Source: AM-1111 sp046302135
Lineage (GTDB): Bacteria > Bacteroidota > Bacteroidia > B-17B0 > Aurantibacillaceae
Direction of reading: 5' to 3'
Assembly (NCBI GenBank): GCA_046302135.1
Contig: JBKCIQ010000138.1
Coordinates: 1 to 28,739 of the forward strand
DNA length: 28,739 nt
The notes beneath the pieces were generated by a model. That model made no database searches. It was not told the origin of the DNA and saw only the letters and a program-made list of their open reading frames with translations. Of this stretch, positions 7,945 to 16,327 are shown piece after piece; positions within the stretch are counted from its first letter, which is position 1, and each line of letters starts with the position of its first letter. Both the position numbers and the translations under genes were made by a program.

Positions 7945-9711
7945 TTACTTTTTCCTTACTCTCTGTCCGTTATCATATTCTATTCTTGACATCTCATTCC
8001 CTTTAGGGTCATAGAAAATCCAGGTGCCATGAGGAACACTTTGATATTTTTCTGAAACACCGCGTTTCTTTTCTTTTATCACTTTGTATCCACTGACCGC
8101 TTTGATTTTCCCGTCTGAGTAGTAAGAAATAGCCTTACCGTTTAATCTGCCATCTTTAAAATTTTGTTCCTGCATTAAACCACCTTCGGGATAATAATAT
8201 TTCCATTTTCCTGTTTGCTTCCCAAGCTTATTATATTTTCCTTCTGAATCAACGTAACCTCCCTGATCGTAAAATGTTTTCCAATTTCCAACTTTTAAAT
8301 CATACCAATACTTACCTGTTTCTTTAGGTGCGTTATCCCGATCATACCAAGACTCAAATTTTCCGTGCTTTTTACCTTTACTGTAAATTATTCGAGTACA
8401 CTGCTTGCTGTTGGGATAATAAGAAACCCACTCTCCCTCCATAATTCCATTCTTAAAATTTCCGGAGTTGTATAATTGTCCATTTTCAAACCACGAGTTC
8501 CATAAGCCATCTTCCTTATCATCCTTAAAAATTCCCTCATGCAGTTTTTTTCCGGACTCATACCATGTTACCCAATTGCCGTTTTTCTTCCCTTTTGAAT
8601 AGGACCCCTTTTTCCAATCCTTACCATTAGCGTACCAGTAACTCCAATTACCTTCTTGAAGATTCTCCTCGTAATTTCCTTCTGATTCAAGATTTCCTTT
8701 TTCTGACCAGTATTTCCACATACCTGTCTTGAGGCCGTTATCATAACTACCTTCGGTTTCTAATTTTTCATTGTTGTAGAACCATTGCCATTTACCGTAC
8801 ATCAGACCATCCTTGTAAAGTCCCGTTGACTTAACTTTTCCGTTATCATGGTAATCTTTATACGATCCGTTCATTTTTCCTTCAACAAGATTGGATTCAT
8901 ATTGTATTTTACCGTCGGACTTGAAAAACAACCATAGACCATTTTGTAATCCGTTTTTGTAATTTCCTTTTGCCCGGACACGACCATTAGGCCATAACAA
9001 CTCAAATGGTCCGGCACCATCTTTTATAGATTGAAGGCCGGTTTCATTCCATACATTCAAAATATACTCTAAAGAGTCTTTGATTTCTTTTTCAAGTTTA
9101 CTTTGACCATTTTCATAATATTCTTTCCATGACCCGCATATTTTTCCGTTGCAGTAATTTTCTACTGAGGCGAGTTTTCCATTGCTGAAGTAATTCTCAA
9201 CCTTACCATCTTTTTTATCATTTAAAAAAAATCCTTTTGATTGAATATTTCCATTTTCAAACCAATATATCCACTCTCCTGACTTTTGACCTTTTTTATA
9301 ATTGGCCGAACTCTTCTGCCGACCATTTTCATACCACGAACTCCAAACACTATCCGGAAAATTCATTTTAAAATAAGTTTCCTCCTCCTTTTTTCCACTT
9401 TTATAAAAAAACAAGTTGGGTCCGTTTTTGTATCCATTCCAGTAACTGAGAGTATACTTCACTGACTTACCATCCTCATAGTAGTACACCCAAATACTAT
9501 CCTGCTTACCTTCTTTAAAAACCCCTTTGCAGGATAAATTTCCCGTTTCAAAGTAATAACTACACTTACCGTGGGCTTTACCTTTCAATAAATTTTTTAC
9601 AGATTTTACTTTGGATTTGCCTTCGTCCCAATACTCTGTTTGCGGCTGGGCGGAAATATATCCTGTACATACAAGAATCGAAAAAATAAAGGTGGGCAAG
9701 TTAAATTTCAT
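7945..9711 (-). CDS. Secreted YwqK/MORN-variant repeat protein
   Basis: Start taken at ATG 9711 because it opens a clean signal peptide (KFNLPTFIFSILVCTGYISA, then Q); 588 residues. Nearly the whole mature protein is built of about 22 tandem units of about 23-25 residues with the pattern G-x-W-x-x-[YW]-[YF]-x-x-G-[KQN]-...-G-x-[YF]-x-x-G-x-x-[NDT]. Good units include GEWIYWFENGNIQSKGFF, GNWSYWYANGKDWKKGSY and GKWKYYYPEGGLMQEQNF. This is the MORN_2 type found in proteins labelled YwqK-family antitoxin. That label is misleading here, since the protein is large, exported and has no toxin gene beside it. The fold should be an extended beta-structure in periplasm or on the surface. It is a single gene, convergent with the LysR-type gene. 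Confidence 0.8.
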   Translation of the reverse strand: MKFNLPTFIFSILVCTGYISAQPQTEYWDEGKSKVKSVKNLLKGKAHGKCSYYFETGNLSCKGVFKEGKQDSIWVYYYEDGKSVKYTLSYWNGYKNGPNLFFYKSGKKEEETYFKMNFPDSVWSSWYENGRQKSSANYKKGQKSGEWIYWFENGNIQSKGFFLNDKKDGKVENYFSNGKLASVENYCNGKICGSWKEYYENGQSKLEKEIKDSLEYILNVWNETGLQSIKDGAGPFELLWPNGRVRAKGNYKNGLQNGLWLFFKSDGKIQYESNLVEGKMNGSYKDYHDNGKVKSTGLYKDGLMYGKWQWFYNNEKLETEGSYDNGLKTGMWKYWSEKGNLESEGNYEENLQEGNWSYWYANGKDWKKGSYSKGKKNGNWVTWYESGKKLHEGIFKDDKEDGLWNSWFENGQLYNSGNFKNGIMEGEWVSYYPNSKQCTRIIYSKGKKHGKFESWYDRDNAPKETGKYWYDLKVGNWKTFYDQGGYVDSEGKYNKLGKQTGKWKYYYPEGGLMQEQNFKDGRLNGKAISYYSDGKIKAVSGYKVIKEKKRGVSEKYQSVPHGTWIFYDPKGNEMSRIEYDNGQRVRKK

Positions 9712-9829
9712 ATTATAAAAATAGGTAAGCTTTATTAACTCATTGGCTGAAAAATGATGATTTGTAAACATTCATGGGTTGATAGTGCTTACCGATAAAA
9801 CTGCTTAAAGACCATCAATGTAATGCAAT

Positions 9830-9845
9830 TAAATTTGTAGGTTTG
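9830..9845 (+). promoter_or_regulatory. Candidate -7 boxes of the TolC-adaptor-tsaB operon
   Basis: Two adjoining matches to TAnnTTTG, TAAATTTG (9830-9837) and TAGGTTTG (9838-9845), lie 26-34 bases before the ATG at 9872. No clear TTG -33 element is seen. They are the only promoter-like boxes in the 160 bases between the divergent starts. Confidence 0.4.
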
Positions 9846-9871
9846 TATACGTAAATTCGAAAAAATATTAC

Positions 9872-11275
9872 ATGAAGAATTTTCTTCTGGTTTTCGCATC
9901 AGTTTTTTACCTTCAGTTAAGTTCGCAAAACTGGACAATTGATCAGTGTATTGAATATGCAGTTAAAAACAATATAGGAATTAAACAGTCAGGCATTAAT
10001 GCTCAAACCGTTAAAAATAATTTACTTGTAACTAAAGCTTCTGCATTGCCCAGCCTGAACATTGGCGCGGCCCACACTTACAATTTCGGTAAAACTATAG
10101 ACCGCTTTACAAACCGTTTTGCCGATCAAATGGTTTTGTCTCAAAACGTTTTCTTGTCCTCAAGTGTTACACTTTGGAGCGGTTTAAGTCAATACAACAC
10201 CATAAAGCAAAATGAATTTAATTATCAGGCGGCAGTAGAGAATGTAAAGCAACAGCAAAATGATCTCGCTCTTAATGTAGCTACTGCTTTTCTTCAGGTA
10301 GTTTATGCCGAGCAATTAATTGAAGTGCAAAAATCACAAGTTAACATTTCCAAGGATCAGTTGGAACGAGTACGTAAACTAGCTCTTGCAGGCACTTTGG
10401 CAGAGAGCAATGTATACGATATAGAAGCCCAGCTTTCTGCGGATCAATATAATTTGACCAACGCAGAATCAAACTACAGGGTTTCACTTTTAACCTTACA
10501 GCAATTGATGAACCTTGACTCGGTTTCAAACTTCAAGATTCAACAGCCGGTAATTGATGTTACTCAAACGGATCTTACACAAATTAATGTTGCTCGAATT
10601 TATAATGAAGCTTTAAAAAACCAGCCACTGATTAAAAGTGCAGAGTTATCTTGGAGAGGTTCGGAAAAGGGACTTGCTGCTGCCAAAGGTGGAATTAGTC
10701 CGTCATTATTGTTATCCGGAGGGTTGGGAACAGGATATTCAGGATTAAATTACGATTATGATTTTTCCTATTCAAGTTATCTCGCAGGATACACGAGTTC
10801 ACTTGATTCAGTATATCTTGTTCAAGCAAGTCCGATACAGAAAGGAGTAAAATCCTTTGCCAACCAGTATAGTGCAAACGTTAATAAAAGTATAAGTATT
10901 CAACTGAACATCCCTTTGTTTAATGGACTTAAGACTCACATTAATATTGAGAATAACAAACTGAATGTACTTAATCAGAAATTAAATTACGATCTTGCGA
11001 AACAACAACTATTTAAAAACATTGCGCAAGCACATGCAAATGCAATTGCCGCTTCCGACAAATACAAAGCTTCAAAAATTGCTGTAGATGCGGCTGATAA
11101 ATCATTCAAATTTACTGAGACAAAGTTTTCAGCGGGAGCCATAAATGCCTTTGACTACAGCACGGCAAAAAATAGACTCATGAAGGCGCAGGCCGATATG
11201 CTCAACGCCAAATTTGATTTAATTTTCAGATTGAAAGTTCTAGATTTTTATCAAGGTAAACCACTTACATTTTAA
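9872..11275 (+). CDS. TolC-family outer-membrane efflux protein
   Basis: A 467-residue protein with a signal peptide (KNFLLVFASVFYLQLSS) and the two-fold outer membrane efflux protein plan. The first half begins WTIDQCIEYAVKNNIGIKQS, the usual opening helix, and both halves contain long Gln/Ala/Asn-rich helices (about 125-210 and 380-450) that form the periplasmic tunnel. The second half ends in the usual FDYSTAKNRLMKAQADMLNA helix. It should form a trimeric outer-membrane channel for type I or tripartite efflux. Its partner adaptor starts 3 bases after its stop. No inner-membrane pump follows, so substrate and energy source cannot be told from this window. Confidence 0.9.
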   Translation: MKNFLLVFASVFYLQLSSQNWTIDQCIEYAVKNNIGIKQSGINAQTVKNNLLVTKASALPSLNIGAAHTYNFGKTIDRFTNRFADQMVLSQNVFLSSSVTLWSGLSQYNTIKQNEFNYQAAVENVKQQQNDLALNVATAFLQVVYAEQLIEVQKSQVNISKDQLERVRKLALAGTLAESNVYDIEAQLSADQYNLTNAESNYRVSLLTLQQLMNLDSVSNFKIQQPVIDVTQTDLTQINVARIYNEALKNQPLIKSAELSWRGSEKGLAAAKGGISPSLLLSGGLGTGYSGLNYDYDFSYSSYLAGYTSSLDSVYLVQASPIQKGVKSFANQYSANVNKSISIQLNIPLFNGLKTHINIENNKLNVLNQKLNYDLAKQQLFKNIAQAHANAIAASDKYKASKIAVDAADKSFKFTETKFSAGAINAFDYSTAKNRLMKAQADMLNAKFDLIFRLKVLDFYQGKPLTF

Positions 11276-11278
11276 ACA

Positions 11279-12637
11279 ATGAAAAGATTACTTACATACA
11301 TATTTTCCGGTATTGGCATTTTATCCGTTTCCATTTTACTAAAGAGCTGTAATTCGGGGAAAGAATTAAAGGTCAGTGTAGAACAACCTGCCAACAGAGA
11401 AATAACGGAAATAGTAACGGCAAATGGTAAAATACAGCCGGAGATAGAATTAAAAATTTCTTCAGATGTGTCGGGTGAAATCATTGAAATGAAGGTTAAA
11501 GAGGGAGACCGTGTAAAAAAAGGTGATTTGCTTTGCAGAATTAAGCCTGACATTTACGAATCTTCAATGGAAAAAATGAGTGCGGCAGTTAACAGCAGTA
11601 AAGCAGGAATGCAAAATGCTTTTGCAATGGTAGAGCAGGCAAAAGCAACGATGAGTAATTTGGAATCAATTTACAACAGGAATAAGAAATTATACGATGA
11701 GAAGGCTATTTCACAGCAAGAATTTGAAGCTTCACGTGCACAGTATGAAACGGCTAAAGCTAATGTAAAAGCCGCTGAGGAAAGTGCAAAAGGATCAGAG
11801 TTCAATATTAAAAGTGCAGAGGCATCATTGAGAGAGGCAAATACCAACTTATCTAAAACATATATCTATGCCCCGGTTGATGGTACCGTTTCAAAACTCA
11901 ATAAGGAGGAAGGAGAACGCGTTGTAGGAACTGCAACCATGGAAGGAACCGAAATTTTACGATTGGCCAATTTGAATGAGATGGAGGTAAGTGTAGACGT
12001 AAATGAAAATGATATAGTAAGAGTGCACTTAAAAGATTTAGCTCTGATTGAAGTCGATGCCTATGGAGACAGAAAATTCAAAGGAATTGTAACAGAGATT
12101 GCAAATTCAGCAAACAACAACTCCGGATTATCAGCAGAGCAAGTAACAAATTTTACTGTGAAAATCAGAATTATTCAGGAATCTTACAAAGACCTTATTG
12201 CGCCGGAAAACCCAGCTCCGTTTAGACCGGGAATGAGTGCCGCTGTAGAAATTCAAACTAAGACAGTGAAAAATGCACTTTCGGTTCCTATATTATCAGT
12301 GACCACAAGAATAGATTCAAGCAAACTTGTCAAAGAATCTGCAACAGGGGAAAAAAATGGAATGGAGGTTACTAATCTTAATCTCGAAAAAAAGGAGCAA
12401 CAAGAAGAGATTAAACCTGATGAAGTAGTTTTTGTTGTTCGGGAAGATGAAGTAAAAATGATTAAAGTTAAAACTGGAATTCAGGACAACAATTATATAC
12501 AAATTGTAGAGGGACTGAGTACAAAAGACCAAGTGGTTTCTGCACCTTACTCTGCCGTATCACGTGAGCTGAAAGATAAAAGTAAAGTAACGGTGGTACC
12601 AAGGGAAGAATTGTTTTCTAAAACATCAGACAAGTAA
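11279..12637 (+). CDS. HlyD/RND-type periplasmic adaptor, probable lipoprotein
   Basis: A 452-residue membrane-fusion protein. The N-terminus is a signal sequence followed by a Cys in LLKSCNSG, a lipobox typical of Bacteroidota lipoproteins. Order: first half-motif of a biotinyl-lipoyl-like domain (SSDVSGEIIEMKVKEGDRVKKGDLL, split at about 61-85), a long alpha-helical hairpin (about 95-190), the second lipoyl half (YIYAPVDGTVSKLNKEEGE), and a beta-barrel and membrane-proximal region (from about 225). A Lys/Glu-rich stretch (about 345-385) interrupts the last region and looks like a lineage-specific loop. It bridges the TolC-like channel with an inner-membrane transporter that must be encoded elsewhere. 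tsaB starts 3 bases after its stop. Confidence 0.9.
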   Translation: MKRLLTYIFSGIGILSVSILLKSCNSGKELKVSVEQPANREITEIVTANGKIQPEIELKISSDVSGEIIEMKVKEGDRVKKGDLLCRIKPDIYESSMEKMSAAVNSSKAGMQNAFAMVEQAKATMSNLESIYNRNKKLYDEKAISQQEFEASRAQYETAKANVKAAEESAKGSEFNIKSAEASLREANTNLSKTYIYAPVDGTVSKLNKEEGERVVGTATMEGTEILRLANLNEMEVSVDVNENDIVRVHLKDLALIEVDAYGDRKFKGIVTEIANSANNNSGLSAEQVTNFTVKIRIIQESYKDLIAPENPAPFRPGMSAAVEIQTKTVKNALSVPILSVTTRIDSSKLVKESATGEKNGMEVTNLNLEKKEQQEEIKPDEVVFVVREDEVKMIKVKTGIQDNNYIQIVEGLSTKDQVVSAPYSAVSRELKDKSKVTVVPREELFSKTSDK

Positions 12638-12640
12638 TCA

Positions 12641-13333
12641 ATGTTAGAGTCAGTAAAGATTCTACATCTTGAAACATCCTCTACTGTTTGCTCGGTATCT
12701 ATTTCTGTCGGTGAAAAAATTATTGATACAATCGAAGTTAACGACGGTTATACACACGCAGAAAATTTGCATGTATTCATTGATCAGGCAAGTAAAAAAT
12801 CAGAAATTGAACTAAGAGAAATTCAAGCTATTGCAATCTCATCAGGGCCCGGTTCTTATACAGGATTAAGAATTGGAATGAGTGCTGCAAAAGGATTATG
12901 TCATGTATTACAAATACCACTTATTGGCGTTTCTTCACTGCTTTCAATTTGTTATTCTGAAGAAAAAAAAACCAAAAAATCTTATTACATCCCAATGATT
13001 GATGCAAGAAGAATGGAAGTTTATTTTGCAGTATATGATGATGAAATGAATGAAGTTGTTTCGCCATCAGCACTTGTTCTCAATGAAGATTCTGTAAAAA
13101 TTTTCAAGAAGTATAAAGATGCTATTTTTTTGGGTTCTGGTGTGGAAAAGAGTAAAAATATTTTAGAAAACACAGGCAGTCACGAGTATTTAACTCAGGT
13201 TTATCATTCTTCAAGACACCTACTTAAACCGGCTCTTAAAAGTTATTATGAAAAGAAATTTCTCGACCTCGCATACAGCGAGCCTGAATACCTGAAGGAA
13301 TTTTATGATGCGAGAAAACATCAGAAAGAGTAG
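12641..13333 (+). CDS. tsaB: tRNA threonylcarbamoyladenosine biosynthesis protein TsaB
   Basis: A 230-residue ASKHA-fold protein that supports TsaD in making N6-threonylcarbamoyladenosine at position 37 of ANN-decoding tRNAs. The diagnostic motif SSGPGSYTGLRIGMSAAKGL lies at residues 68-87, and the opening strand ILHLETSS (7-14) matches the family. Length is normal. It acts in the cytoplasm with TsaD, TsaE and TsaC, none of which is in the window. It starts 3 bases after the adaptor gene, so this essential modification gene appears to ride on an efflux transcript. Its 3' end overlaps the convergent DUF2490 gene by 13 bases. Confidence 0.93.
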   Translation: MLESVKILHLETSSTVCSVSISVGEKIIDTIEVNDGYTHAENLHVFIDQASKKSEIELREIQAIAISSGPGSYTGLRIGMSAAKGLCHVLQIPLIGVSSLLSICYSEEKKTKKSYYIPMIDARRMEVYFAVYDDEMNEVVSPSALVLNEDSVKIFKKYKDAIFLGSGVEKSKNILENTGSHEYLTQVYHSSRHLLKPALKSYYEKKFLDLAYSEPEYLKEFYDARKHQKE

Positions 13334-14007
13334 TTATAACCTAAAGAAGTGATATAATCCGTTTCCGGATTTGATGTATTAAATTCTCTCTGAAAAATAT
13401 ATGATAATACAATCGAACTGTATTTATTTATCTCATAATTTAATCCGGCAACAAGTCGATAACGATTAAATAGCTTCTCTTCGTAATTTATACCATACCA
13501 AATCTCTCCGCTTACAAAAGGGGAATATTTAGTGTCTGTTTCATATTTTAATTGTAATTTGTTTCTTATTGCATAATCAGGATTTCGACCGTCCTCGCTA
13601 CTCAATAAATCAGTGTACTGATTTTGCATTCTTAAACGATAGGTAAAAGAAATTCTATTTATTTTTTTTCTGTAGGAAAAATCTGCATAAAATCGATGCC
13701 TCAAGCCATAGCTGTCATCAATACTTCTTCTGGATACAAATCTGTAATTTAAAGCAAATCTGATTCTTTTATTTAATTTGTATTCTGATCCGATGTCTGC
13801 GAACACAGATCCCAACTCAGTTATATTTTCATTGAAACGGAAGGTAGGATTTAAGGAAATTGAAACTTTTGAATTGATTTTTTTTTCAATACCTGCTGAT
13901 AGCCAGAGGCCTGCATCATTTACCTGTGAAAAAAAAATATTGGGAGAAAAAAGTATACCTGAAAAAATAAAATTAACTATAAAAGGAAATGATTTTAAAA
14001 ATTTCAT
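13321..14007 (-). CDS. DUF2490 family outer-membrane barrel protein
   Basis: A 228-residue protein with a signal peptide (about 1-27, ending near FFSQ) followed by DUF2490: NDAGLWLSAGIEKKINSKVS, then alternating amphipathic beta-strands rich in Tyr/Arg/Phe, with RFALNYRF, RHRFYADFSYR and a final aromatic residue (YNYSF). It is very probably an outer-membrane beta-barrel of about 10-12 strands; the family has no assigned function. Its ATG overlaps the stop of the DUF4956 gene (TAATG), so the two are translationally coupled. That makes the barrel part of the polyphosphate-type operon and suggests it is the outer-membrane part of the same process. It overlaps tsaB tail to tail. Confidence 0.8.
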   Translation of the reverse strand: MKFLKSFPFIVNFIFSGILFSPNIFFSQVNDAGLWLSAGIEKKINSKVSISLNPTFRFNENITELGSVFADIGSEYKLNKRIRFALNYRFVSRRSIDDSYGLRHRFYADFSYRKKINRISFTYRLRMQNQYTDLLSSEDGRNPDYAIRNKLQLKYETDTKYSPFVSGEIWYGINYEEKLFNRYRLVAGLNYEINKYSSIVLSYIFQREFNTSNPETDYITSLGYNYSF

Positions 14008-14678
14008 TAGGATCCTTTTCTTAAACTAGAATTATTTTCACGGTAATAAATTTTTACCTGAGCCATATCACGCAGAAAATCAATTTTAACTATGCTGTAT
14101 CGATGTATATCAAGTCCTGTTCTATTTCGAAGATCGGCAAGAAAATCCTCCTCTCTATTTGCATTTATCAGTTCAATGTTCTCGTACATAATTACTTTTG
14201 CCAACTCTCGTTTCATGAAAAAATTACTTTCAAGTATCCATGCAATAAAAATAATGATGCTATTAACTATACCAATCATCATAAACTCCACCCAGAATTT
14301 TATTTTTTCTACCTTCAGTACCGCTGAAATCAATCCCATCGCAATCACGAGAAATAGATAGGTCATGTCTTTAATACTGATGTCCTCTGTACGATAGCGA
14401 AGCATTCCAAAAACTGCAAACAAACCAAAGGCCGCACCCATACTAAGTTCAACCTTATTCAAAAAATAGCACATGAAAAATATTACAAGGTTAAATACGA
14501 AAAACGTAAAAAATAATTCTCCCTGCTTGTAAATTCTAAAATATATGAAACGAATCAGTAAAATCATGAACAGCAAATCCATAACAAGCCTAGCACCTAG
14601 CTTGGTCATAAAGTCTACTATTTCGTTTAAATCTTTCTGAGAAGCAGAGGCCTCAACAAAAGTTTGCAAAAGGTACAT
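14007..14678 (-). CDS. DUF4956 integral membrane protein
   Basis: A 223-residue protein with about five transmembrane helices (roughly 32-52, 55-74, 78-96, 104-121 and 130-152) and a soluble C-terminal domain (about 160-223). The family hallmark is seen as AAFGLFAVFGMLRYRTEDIS followed by IKDMTYLF (about 82-109). DUF4956 proteins are known to occur beside VTC-domain polyphosphate polymerases in bacteria. The usual guess is that they guide or anchor the product at the membrane, but the role is not proven. It overlaps the VTC gene by 26 bases and the DUF2490 gene by one base, which argues for equal amounts of the three proteins. Confidence 0.87.
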   Translation of the reverse strand: MYLLQTFVEASASQKDLNEIVDFMTKLGARLVMDLLFMILLIRFIYFRIYKQGELFFTFFVFNLVIFFMCYFLNKVELSMGAAFGLFAVFGMLRYRTEDISIKDMTYLFLVIAMGLISAVLKVEKIKFWVEFMMIGIVNSIIIFIAWILESNFFMKRELAKVIMYENIELINANREEDFLADLRNRTGLDIHRYSIVKIDFLRDMAQVKIYYRENNSSLRKGS

Positions 14679-15420
14679 TGGGTATTATTTTTTTTAAATT
14701 AATTAATTTAGGTTTGAAACTGTTTTTTTTAATCTGCGGCATGGTACTGATTACAGCCAAGCAATATTTGCTGATTCCTCCCTCTCTGATGTGCAGTTTT
14801 TTCATTAGCTCAATAAAGGCAGATAACTGTTTACGATCTTGCTTAACTTCTGCGATAACTAATTCGTTCATCTTACAAACGTTTCCATCTTTAATAAACT
14901 CCAATCCTGTATCAATGGTGAGTCGCTCGGTGGAACTTTTACTTACTAACGTAATACGTTTGTAATTTACCCAAACATTTGGAACCAGTACCGAAGGATC
15001 AAAAGGTAATTGACTTTTAAGAAAAGATTCTGACTCATTCTGAAAAATATCAGGAACATCTTTTTTCTTTATTCTCGTTTTAATCGTTCTCCCTTTGTTG
15101 TTCTTAAATTTAACCTCAAGAAAACCAATTTGTGAATCTACATAGGTGCGGTGACGAATCTTATACCTATTGAGCATTCCGTTCTGATGTTTCAAATACA
15201 ATTCATAGGCAGATGTGTCGTAATACAAAGTATCGTAAGATGAAGCACGTTTATCATTAATTTCTAGAACTTTATATTTTTCTTTGACAGCTTGCAATAT
15301 CGCATCAAGATTTTTTTCATTAAAAGTGAATTTGGTATCCGTTCGGTTCATCAGCTTTACACCGTCCATTTCTTCGAGCGAAATTTTTTCAAAAGAATTG
15401 AGTATTTCAGGATATCCCAT
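14653..15420 (-). CDS. VTC-domain polyphosphate polymerase
   Basis: Start chosen at ATG 15420, one base after the stop of the upstream gene; a longer frame to 15579 overlaps that gene and its extension is the neighbour read out of frame. The 255-residue product is a single VTC/triphosphate-tunnel domain. Tunnel residues are visible: NRTDTKF (25-31), the basic run RYKIRHRTY (85-93), FLEVKFKNNKGRTIKTRI (100-117) with E102/K104, ERLTID (165-170), VIAEVKQDR (188-196) with E191/K193, and SKYC (217-220). VTC domains make polyphosphate from nucleotide triphosphate. No SPX domain is present, as in other bacterial versions. It is coupled to DUF4956 and DUF2490 genes, pointing to polyphosphate made at the inner membrane. 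Confidence 0.88.
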   Translation of the reverse strand: MGYPEILNSFEKISLEEMDGVKLMNRTDTKFTFNEKNLDAILQAVKEKYKVLEINDKRASSYDTLYYDTSAYELYLKHQNGMLNRYKIRHRTYVDSQIGFLEVKFKNNKGRTIKTRIKKKDVPDIFQNESESFLKSQLPFDPSVLVPNVWVNYKRITLVSKSSTERLTIDTGLEFIKDGNVCKMNELVIAEVKQDRKQLSAFIELMKKLHIREGGISKYCLAVISTMPQIKKNSFKPKLINLKKIIPNVPFANFC

Positions 15421-15421
15421 T

Positions 15422-15904
15422 TTACTTCGTTTCGTAGATATAACTCCTTTGAGAAATAACCTTCCCGGCCGCGTCAACAACTTTTTTTTCTGTCCGCAAA
15501 CCATTCTTGTCATAAGAATATACAGTCTTTCTAATAAGTTTATCTGAAAAATCAAACACCTTTTCCTCGGATTTTTCATTAAAAGAATTGTGACTGATAA
15601 CTACCTTCTCGTTTAATTTTCCTTCAGGACCATACACAAGTTCCTCTATGAGGTCATTTTCTGAATTGTATTTGCTGACAACTTTGCGCTTTATCTCTCC
15701 GTTATCTCCGAATTCAATTTCTTCAACTGTATTTCCATCACCATCAAACTTTTTAAAATCATCTTTTTTCAATTGACCAGCAACAACAACCTGTGAAGTG
15801 ACAGATTTAATTTTGAGTTTCTTTATTTCTTTCTTGGACTGAGAAAATACACCGATCACAGAAAAGATGAGTATAAGCAAAAATATGTTTTTATGAATCT
15901 TCAA
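15422..15904 (-). CDS. Small secreted repeat protein of the VTC operon
   Basis: A 160-residue protein. The only sensible start is TTG at 15904, 4 bases after the lipoprotein stop, because a stop lies 6 codons upstream and a good signal peptide (KIHKNIFLLILIFSVIGVFS) follows directly. The mature part is very rich in Lys and Glu. It shows four to five imperfect units of about 20 residues of the type K-x-V-x-x-Y-x-x-x-N-x-x-x-E-E-x-x-Y-x-x-x-G-K, like a simplified YD or YwqK repeat, ending YIYETK. I do not recognise a named family. The many lysines could allow contact with a polyanion such as polyphosphate, which is only a guess from the operon. Confidence 0.75.
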   Translation of the reverse strand: MKIHKNIFLLILIFSVIGVFSQSKKEIKKLKIKSVTSQVVVAGQLKKDDFKKFDGDGNTVEEIEFGDNGEIKRKVVSKYNSENDLIEELVYGPEGKLNEKVVISHNSFNEKSEEKVFDFSDKLIRKTVYSYDKNGLRTEKKVVDAAGKVISQRSYIYETK

Positions 15905-15908
15905 TTTT

Positions 15909-16322
15909 TCACTTATAAATTACAACATTTGATAAATCAACAGTCTGCCTGTTTTCAGTGATCTCAATTTCCCGGACTACGGCAGAGTCAAGCAAAACAG
16001 GTTGACCCGATGAGGCAAGAGCCATCGAATAGGTATAAATCTTGTATTTGCCTTTTCTTAAATATTTGAATTCAAATTGTCCATCATAACTTGATCTTAT
16101 TCTGTCGCCATAACTCACATCATCACCATATATGATATAAACATATTCATCATACCCCGCATATTCGGCCATCGTGGGGAAATCTTTTACCCATAGCCGA
16201 CCTTTAATGGAAGAGTTTCCGCCCTGACCTGCAGGTTTTTTACAAGACAATAAAACCAATAACAAAAGACTAACGAGTACCGAATTTAGAACTTTGAGAT
16301 TCTGTATGAAGAATTTTTTCAT
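15909..16322 (-). CDS. Lipoprotein, first gene of the VTC operon
   Basis: A 137-residue protein with an N-terminal signal and lipobox (LLLLVLLSC, Cys at about 27), so probably anchored in a membrane by lipid. After a short Gly/Ser linker the rest looks like one beta-sandwich of the carboxypeptidase-regulatory or transthyretin-like type: an SIKGRLWVKD opening, DGQFEFKYLRKGKYKIYTYS in the middle, and a last strand QTVDLSNVVIYK. The GxFxFxxLxxGxYxxY pattern is typical of that fold. The family usually binds or displays something outside the cell membrane. Its promoter region is the best in the window. The following gene starts 4 bases after its stop. Confidence 0.75.
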   Translation of the reverse strand: MKKFFIQNLKVLNSVLVSLLLLVLLSCKKPAGQGGNSSIKGRLWVKDFPTMAEYAGYDEYVYIIYGDDVSYGDRIRSSYDGQFEFKYLRKGKYKIYTYSMALASSGQPVLLDSAVVREIEITENRQTVDLSNVVIYK

Positions 16323-16327
16323 TAAGA

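Noticed and set aside
7945..9711. Regular DNA-level pattern that could suggest a CRISPR or satellite array
   Set aside because: The periodicity is about 70 bases, diverged, and follows the protein repeat unit in frame; there are no identical repeats with unique spacers.
7945..9711. Antitoxin of a toxin-antitoxin pair, as the YwqK label would imply
   Set aside because: The protein has a signal peptide and about 22 repeats, and no small toxin-like gene lies beside it.
15421..15579. Upstream extension of the VTC polymerase to 15579
   Set aside because: The added residues are the neighbouring gene read in another frame; ATG 15420 follows that gene's stop by one base and begins at the usual domain start.
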